A stretch of DNA of 9,479 bases from CAYVJW01 sp964451885. GTDB lineage: Bacteria; Patescibacteriota; Gracilibacteria; UBA4473. Where the stretch lies: NCBI GenBank assembly GCA_964451885.1, contig CAYVJW010000060.1, forward strand, positions 1 through 9,479, written 5' to 3'. Below are positions 4,701-9,479 of this stretch, in pieces. Numbering within the stretch: position 1 is the stretch's first letter; every line of letters starts with the position of its first letter. A model generated the notes under the pieces. That model made no database searches. It was given only the letters and a program-made list of their open reading frames with translations, and was not told the DNA's origin. The translations under genes were made by a program, and so were the position numbers.

Positions 4701-6404
4701 ATGGCTAAACCAAAAAATTTCGGCATCAAACAAGTCGTTCAATACCCGAAAAAAGTCGAGAAATTCCTCCATGAAATCTGCAAAGACATTCCAAAATCCG
4801 CTAAAGCCATGGAAAAACAAAAAATGGCTTTTTCCCTTAAGGAAAAAATTCCTCCTATCCCAGGGCGGGACCTGATAACTATTGCCGAACAACGAAAAAT
4901 CACAATCCCTCAAGAACTTGAAATACTCCTCAGAAAACGAGCCATCCGCACTATCTCCGGAGTCTCCCCAATCGGCATCCTAACCAAACCATTCCCCTGT
5001 CCGGGACGATGCGTGTACTGCCCCACAGAAACCCGTATGCCAAAAAGCTATCTCGCGAGCCAACCCGCCGCCGCCCGAGCTGTAAGAAATAAATTTCATC
5101 CTTACGCACAAGTAAAAAACAGAATTACCGCCCTCAAACAATCCGGCCATCCGGTGTCAAAACTTGAGCTCATTATCATGGGTGGAACATGGAGCGTCCT
5201 GCCAAAAAAATATCAAAGCTGGTACATCAAAAAATGCTTTGACGCCGCTAATGAAATATCATCTAAAACCCTGACCCAAGCGCAAAAAATCAACGAAACC
5301 GCCGCGCAAAGAATCATCGGACTGACCCTGGAAACCAGGCCAGATTTCATTACGGAAAAAGAACTCGTCCGAATGCGACACTTAGGATGTACCCGAGTAG
5401 AACTAGGCGTGCAAACACTGGATGACGAAGTACAAAAATTTACAAAACGCGGACATACCAATAAAAATGTAATCCAAGCAACACGACTACTCAAAGATTT
5501 CGGCTTCAAGATTTGCTATCACCTCATGCCCGGACTACCCGGATCAACCCCTGAAAAAGACCTGGAATGGATGCGAGAAGTAATAGAAAACCCGGATTTT
5601 CAGCCAGATTTCATAAAACTCTACCCCTGCGTAGTGCTGGACAACAGCGAACTCAAAAAATGGTGGGAAGCCGGAGAATTTATCCCCATTTCCGATAAAA
5701 ACCTCATAAAACTAATCTTGCAATTTAAATCTTTCGTCCCTCCATGGGTACGAATCATGCGCCTAATGCGAGATATTCCCGCCTCCGATGTTCAAGCCGG
5801 CGTAAAACTCTCCAATCTCCGGCAAATTATAAAAGAGCAGCCTAAAAAATTGGAAGAAATTGTAGGCAATAAATTTATGAAAGAAAATAATTTATACAGC
5901 GGAGAATGGCTTTGTGATTGTATTCGATGTCGAGAGATAGGTTTTGCTTTCCTCGATAATTCAAACAAAGAAGTCCCTCTTTTTGAAGGGGGATTTAGGG
6001 GGTTAAATAACAATAAACTCGTTCTCAAACGCCGAGATTACGAAGCCAATAGTGGAAAAGAAGTATTCCTCAGCTTCGAATCCCCTGATGAAAAAACACT
6101 CTTTGCTCTTTTGCGGCTCAGGAAACCAAGCGGACAGGAATTTTCTGCTTTTAGTTCAGTGCTTCATAATGCTGCTTTAATCCGAGAAGTCCACAGCTAC
6201 GGCCACGAAATCTCCGTAGGAAAGGGTTCCGGCATCGGACAGCACCGGGGGCTGGGAAAAAAATTAATCTTTGAGGCCGAACGAATCGCCCGTGAAGAAT
6301 GGGGTCTGAAAAAAATCACGATCATTTCCGGGATAGGGACACGAGAGTATTATCGAAAGTTGGGGTATGGATTAAGAGCAACATATATGACGAAGAAAAT
6401 TTGA
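4701..6404 (+). CDS. Elp3-type tRNA uridine(34) radical SAM/acetyltransferase
   Basis: This encodes 567 residues. Elp3 uses acetyl-CoA and S-adenosylmethionine to start carboxymethylation of wobble uridine 34 in tRNA; archaea and some bacteria have it as a single subunit. An N-terminal basic region (1-90) resembles the tRNA-binding part. The radical SAM domain follows, with C100-x3-C104-x2-C107 for the 4Fe-4S cluster, then LTLETRPD (208-215), LGVQTLDD (235-242) and YHLMPGLPGS (273-282). C405-x-C407-x2-C410 in CDCIRCREIG is the zinc-binding linker. The GNAT domain (about 455-567) has the acetyl-CoA loop GQHRGLGKKL (513-522) and the typical YYRKLGY (550-556). Residues ~423-437 are encoded by a palindromic repeat inserted in the linker. 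No Shine-Dalgarno site precedes the ATG. It diverges from pgi, and an inverted-repeat element follows. Confidence 0.93.
   Translation: MAKPKNFGIKQVVQYPKKVEKFLHEICKDIPKSAKAMEKQKMAFSLKEKIPPIPGRDLITIAEQRKITIPQELEILLRKRAIRTISGVSPIGILTKPFPCPGRCVYCPTETRMPKSYLASQPAAARAVRNKFHPYAQVKNRITALKQSGHPVSKLELIIMGGTWSVLPKKYQSWYIKKCFDAANEISSKTLTQAQKINETAAQRIIGLTLETRPDFITEKELVRMRHLGCTRVELGVQTLDDEVQKFTKRGHTNKNVIQATRLLKDFGFKICYHLMPGLPGSTPEKDLEWMREVIENPDFQPDFIKLYPCVVLDNSELKKWWEAGEFIPISDKNLIKLILQFKSFVPPWVRIMRLMRDIPASDVQAGVKLSNLRQIIKEQPKKLEEIVGNKFMKENNLYSGEWLCDCIRCREIGFAFLDNSNKEVPLFEGGFRGLNNNKLVLKRRDYEANSGKEVFLSFESPDEKTLFALLRLRKPSGQEFSAFSSVLHNAALIREVHSYGHEISVGKGSGIGQHRGLGKKLIFEAERIAREEWGLKKITIISGIGTREYYRKLGYGLRATYMTKKI
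5971..6004 (+). repeat. Palindromic repeat embedded in the Elp3 reading frame
   Basis: CCCTCTT (5975-5981) and AAGGGGG (5986-5992) form a 7-bp stem with one G-T pair and a TTTG loop, followed by ATTTAGGGGGTT. This is the form of a widely dispersed bacterial repeat (CCC...TTTTTGAAGGGGGATTTAGGGGG), recognised from general knowledge. In this frame it encodes VPLFEGGFRGL, lying in the loop between the zinc-binding cysteines and the acetyltransferase domain, so the reading frame has tolerated it. Confidence 0.65.
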
Positions 6405-6418
6405 CACAAAATAAACTC

Positions 6419-6493
6419 GTAGGGGTGCCCCTTGTGGGTACCCAATTGGGAAAACCACGGCGATGCAGGGCAACCACAAGGGATTGCCCCTAC
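6419..6493. repeat. Imperfect inverted-repeat element between convergent genes
   Basis: The left arm GTAGGGGTGCCCCTTGTGGG (from 6419) and the right arm ending CCACAAGGGATTGCCCCTAC (to 6493) are imperfect reverse complements of about 25 nt separated by about 24 nt. The element is far richer in GC than its surroundings. This form (GATGCAGGGCAACCACAAGG...) is a dispersed miniature repeat seen in many bacterial genomes. It sits between the 3' ends of the Elp3 gene and the minus-strand 200-residue gene and supplies that gene's TAG stop codon. It can fold into a long hairpin and may serve both genes as a terminator or transcript-end stabiliser. Confidence 0.75.
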
Positions 6494-7092
6494 CTTCTCA
6501 AAAATAATCCAACTCCAACCAACAAAACCAACCCTATCCCCAAAGCCCAATAAATCTTTATATCTATCTTTTCAATTTGGTTTTTCTCCTGAACTACTTC
6601 TTTTCCCCTCTCTACTTCAATCCGCTTCGTTTCCTTTATCTTTCCTAAAACGGCCTTCGAAACATGATCAGCTATATCCACTTTGGAGAGTTCCTTTCCG
6701 GATTCATCAAATACCGCCACATAACGAATATCGGAAAAAAAAGGAACAAATAATGTTTCTTGTGACTTATCTTTTAATTTTGGAACTATTATCTGCTTAC
6801 CTGTTTTTGGGTCGAACAAATTTGTAGGTGGAGAAAAACTCGGTATCTGAAATGCAAAATCAAGTTCATTTATCGTCTTTCCACTTTCATCAATAGTATG
6901 CAAAACATATTCATAATTCAGAACATTTTTTGATCTGTATCCATAACTGAGATAAACCTTATCTATGGACACAATTTCTCCCTCCTGAGATAAAGATATT
7001 CCCAAAACCCTTTCTCTCTGGCCCTTATTTACAGCATAAACATGACCAACAAATAAAAAACACAACACGAACGCAAAAATTTTTTTTATCAT
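6490..7092 (-). CDS. Exported protein with signal peptide and C-terminal membrane anchor
   Basis: This encodes 200 residues and is not recognised as a named family. Residues 1-20 are a classical signal peptide: MIKK, a hydrophobic core, then VYA as the likely cleavage site. Residues ~25-135 look like a beta-rich extracytoplasmic domain with alternating YxxxY and short strands (YLSYGYRS, YEYVLHTIDES, FAFQIPSF, RYVAVFDESG). Residues ~140-178 are a charged, lysine/glutamate-rich, probably helical stalk. Residues ~180-197 are a transmembrane segment (YWALGIGLVLLVGVGLFL) ending in RR, so the protein should be anchored outside the cell with a very short inner tail. It lies 40 bp downstream of the M64 peptidase gene on the same strand, probably in one operon. 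The stop codon comes from the 6419-6493 repeat. No Shine-Dalgarno site is visible. Confidence 0.8.
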   Translation of the reverse strand: MIKKIFAFVLCFLFVGHVYAVNKGQRERVLGISLSQEGEIVSIDKVYLSYGYRSKNVLNYEYVLHTIDESGKTINELDFAFQIPSFSPPTNLFDPKTGKQIIVPKLKDKSQETLFVPFFSDIRYVAVFDESGKELSKVDIADHVSKAVLGKIKETKRIEVERGKEVVQEKNQIEKIDIKIYWALGIGLVLLVGVGLFLRR

Positions 7093-7093
7093 T

Positions 7094-7131
7094 ATTAATT
7101 TCTAATTTTTAATTTTTGAATTTTGATTTTT
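7094..7131. repeat. AT-only degenerate tandem repeat between operon genes
   Basis: The gap between the M64 gene and the anchored-protein gene is almost only A and T. It consists of variants of a 7-9 nt unit: TAATTTC, TAATTTTT, AATTTTTG, AATTTTG, ATTTTT. No ribosome binding site or hairpin terminator is visible, so read-through from the peptidase gene to the 200-residue gene is likely. Confidence 0.4.
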
Positions 7132-7132
7132 A

Positions 7133-9479
7133 TTACTGTCTATCAAAATTTCCCCGATCTATCCCTTCAATGGAATCTAGAAGATAGTATCGATTAATAG
7201 GACCCCAGGCATTTCGCCAAGTTTGAGTATTATAAATATATTGATTTTTCATCATTGAATTTTCCGTTCCCCTGAAAGCAGAAGTACAATCAGCTCCTTC
7301 GTAATCACAACCTTCTTCCTCCGTACAAACTAACTCAGACTCACAATAATAATTTACAAAACATCCTTGACTAAGATTTCCATCCCATCCCAAAATAACA
7401 TCCCAATTACTAACCGGATTTATATAAGAAACACAATTTCTTATCCCGCTAATATTAGCTATAAAGTTATATTCCCAACTACTGTAATTATATTCATCAA
7501 TCAAATTTCCAAAGCCATGCCCAATTTCATGTACTACTATCTTTGGACCAACTCTCTCATCCGAAACAAGGACAACAGGGAAGTCAGGATTAACGTCACA
7601 AGCCATTCCAATATTTATTCGACTCGGGGTTTGCAAACTTTCATCCTGGTTAAATACAGGAGGATAAGCGTGCGGCCATACATAAGAATTGACGGAAACC
7701 GAAAGCTTGAGGTCCACCCAAGGATACTGATTAAATATAGGATCAAAAAACTCAGCTTCTTCTCTTTGGGAATGTACTCCCCAAACGCACATATCTGTGT
7801 TTTCATAATCCAAAGTTGGCATACGATAATAATAAATGTTAAACTTCTGTTTAAATTCACTCAATGGATCCGTTGCAAATAGAGAAAAATCCCCATTCCC
7901 AAAAGTAATTTCCAAAAACTTTTCAAAATCTTCCTCAGGAACATCGGTAACGATCATAATATCAAAAAGATCATGCTCTCCGGAACTTCCTGTATCAGGC
8001 CAAAGGATTAGATTTTCTTCTGTTGAAATCATATGAACATAAAGTGGAGAGCTTGGCTCGCTGCATCTATCGGCTTTACAAACTTGAGCATGAAAAGTCC
8101 AGGTTGTTACATTCGAAGAACTAAATGCACCAAATGTATGAAAACCTTCTGCAGTTTCCACTATTTCATCAGGAAATACAAAACCATCGTCCGTATAATA
8201 ACTTAACTTATAGGAATCTATCGGAGTTTCATCTGTTCTTTCCGCCTTGACAAAAAAGTAATCCGATATAGAAACTTCAAAGGAATTATCATCTACCTGC
8301 TCATATGAATCAGCTTTAACAGTAATAATCGGCGGTGTAAGCAACTCGATACACGGTTGAATATTGCATTCTTCAGATTCAGTTGCCGTTTCTTTGCCAC
8401 ATAAACTAATGTCATCATATGCCACCCCATCACTTCCCATACAAACCCACTCCCTCATCCTAGTTCCTCTACCACATTTTACACTGCACTCTCCCCATTC
8501 TCCTTTCTCCCATTCATAAACAATTATTTTTTCCTCGATCAATTCAAACTCCGCTCCTTCCAAAGGATTTGAAGCCGATAACTCTTCCCCACCATTCATT
8601 ACCGTAAAAAACTCTCGATAAAATCCACTCGACTCTATATCATTTATCTTATCACTAATCCCTGCTTCCATTCCTATCAAGTTAAACCTTAGCTTCCCTA
8701 AAGAACTTTCTTCTGTGTTTATAAAAAGCCTATACTCTCTCTCCCAAGGCCTCTCTATAGGCATATTACGAACCAAATTTTCAAATCGGATCATTCCGTC
8801 TCTATCAGGAATTTGTCTCCCCCCTTGCTGCACACCTCCCCCAACAAGCAATGCCTCAATATTTTGATAAACAACACCTTTTTCTTCCATTTGAAAAGTA
8901 ATCGCATTAACAGAAAAATCTCTATTCTCACTCCCCCCAATTTCAAGTTTAAAAACTTCATTATCGTCTGTCCCTGCAATTATACTTGTACCATCCGAAA
9001 ACTCGTCCGTTCGCTGAACTTCAATATCAGAGGAAGGCAGAATATTAAAAACCCCGCTAAGGTCAGAAACTTGCCCCGACGTTCCTAATGAATTTTGAGG
9101 CATAAAACCGCTAATATATATCTGATATTCCCCGGGCACTAGATGTTCCGGCACAGTCCACAAATATGATCCACTATCCTCGTGAACATCTACAGGCATG
9201 TTAAATTCAATCCAGTCCAAACAACTTTCACATGATTTATAACCGATATGTACCCTATCAATATTTACCTGATCCCAAGCGATTTCATAAGTCTCCTCAA
9301 CTTCCAATTTATCTCCCTTTGCCGGCGAAATAATTTCAATTTTTGGGTTTTTAAATGGACACCACCATTCCCCTTTACATAAAATTAACTCAAAACGAGG
9401 CTTTATGCCATCTTTACAGTAAAATTCCATGATTGTCCGGTTTAAATTTTGGCCGAAGGTCAAATAAAAAACGGAAAGC
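7133..9479 (-). CDS. Large secreted protein with Kre9/KNH-like, thrombospondin type 1 and M64 metallopeptidase domains (5' partial)
   Basis: The frame is open to the window edge. Numbering here starts at a TTG at 9463 (776 residues), but there is no signal peptide and residues 1-40 look like mid-protein sequence with three cysteines, so the true start lies beyond 9479. Residues ~38-141 form a Kre9/KNH-like beta domain (IISPAKGDKLE, YEIAW, GSYLWTVP). Residues ~143-290 are an unrecognised beta-rich region. Residues ~317-371 are a thrombospondin type 1 repeat (WGECSVKCGRGTRMREWVC ... CNIQPC). Residues ~375-480 resemble an Ig/fibronectin-like domain. Residues ~485-770 are the peptidase: H645-E-I-G-H649-GFGNLID-EY is the HExxH motif in the DEY context of family M64, with SMM (736-738) as a candidate Met-turn. 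A six-cysteine segment (677-726) lies between them. It is probably an extracellular protease acting on surface or host protein. Confidence 0.85.
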   Translation of the reverse strand, partial: LSVFYLTFGQNLNRTIMEFYCKDGIKPRFELILCKGEWWCPFKNPKIEIISPAKGDKLEVEETYEIAWDQVNIDRVHIGYKSCESCLDWIEFNMPVDVHEDSGSYLWTVPEHLVPGEYQIYISGFMPQNSLGTSGQVSDLSGVFNILPSSDIEVQRTDEFSDGTSIIAGTDDNEVFKLEIGGSENRDFSVNAITFQMEEKGVVYQNIEALLVGGGVQQGGRQIPDRDGMIRFENLVRNMPIERPWEREYRLFINTEESSLGKLRFNLIGMEAGISDKINDIESSGFYREFFTVMNGGEELSASNPLEGAEFELIEEKIIVYEWEKGEWGECSVKCGRGTRMREWVCMGSDGVAYDDISLCGKETATESEECNIQPCIELLTPPIITVKADSYEQVDDNSFEVSISDYFFVKAERTDETPIDSYKLSYYTDDGFVFPDEIVETAEGFHTFGAFSSSNVTTWTFHAQVCKADRCSEPSSPLYVHMISTEENLILWPDTGSSGEHDLFDIMIVTDVPEEDFEKFLEITFGNGDFSLFATDPLSEFKQKFNIYYYRMPTLDYENTDMCVWGVHSQREEAEFFDPIFNQYPWVDLKLSVSVNSYVWPHAYPPVFNQDESLQTPSRINIGMACDVNPDFPVVLVSDERVGPKIVVHEIGHGFGNLIDEYNYSSWEYNFIANISGIRNCVSYINPVSNWDVILGWDGNLSQGCFVNYYCESELVCTEEEGCDYEGADCTSAFRGTENSMMKNQYIYNTQTWRNAWGPINRYYLLDSIEGIDRGNFDRQ

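Noticed and set aside
7367..7882. 171-residue plus-strand frame opposite the peptidase domain
   Set aside because: It is antisense to the HExxH region, rich in isoleucine, asparagine and lysine without pattern, and has no promoter or ribosome binding site.
1..9479. CRISPR array, rRNA, or alternative code with UGA as glycine
   Set aside because: No regularly spaced repeats and no rRNA-like segments were seen. TGA ends pgi, the Elp3 gene and the DUF5678-like gene at the expected family lengths and does not occur inside the long genes.

Overview
The window is AT-rich bacterial DNA with standard-code genes. The long reading frames have no in-frame TGA, and TGA terminates several genes, so the UGA-glycine code of Gracilibacteria/Absconditabacteria is unlikely. 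Several features fit a Patescibacteria (CPR)-type bacterium: a single-subunit Elp3, few Shine-Dalgarno sites, an apparently leaderless gene, a DUF5678-like/retropepsin-like pair, and large secreted modular proteins. This is inference, because no rRNA or other phylogenetic marker is present.

Layout, left to right. Positions 1-257 hold no confident gene. Positions 258-834 (+) encode a small DUF5678-like protein whose end overlaps the start of a retropepsin-like aspartic protease, followed by a terminator-like hairpin. Positions 981-1742 are bounded by a perfect 21-nt inverted repeat. They contain a small ORF, an A9 run and an out-of-frame continuation, and look like a decayed or non-autonomous transposable element. 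Positions 1858-3363 (+) encode a receiver-PAS-GGDEF diguanylate cyclase whose receiver lacks the phospho-acceptor aspartate. Convergent to it is glucose-6-phosphate isomerase (3385-4659, -). A 41-bp divergent promoter region separates that gene from an Elp3-type radical-SAM/acetyltransferase (4701-6404, +), which carries a palindromic repeat inside its reading frame between its two domains.

A second inverted-repeat element (6419-6493) separates Elp3 from a convergent minus-strand gene pair. The first of the pair is a large secreted protein, cut at its 5' end by the window edge, with a Kre9/KNH-like domain, a thrombospondin type 1 repeat and an M64-type metallopeptidase domain (7133-9479). The second is a 200-residue protein with a signal peptide and a C-terminal membrane anchor (6490-7092).

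Functionally this is a mix: housekeeping metabolism (Pgi), tRNA wobble-uridine modification (Elp3), c-di-GMP signalling, a cell-surface proteolysis cassette, an intracellular protease pair, and at least three repeat or mobile elements of different kinds. The genes do not form one pathway. The two clear functional units are the DUF5678-like/retropepsin pair and the M64/anchored-protein pair.
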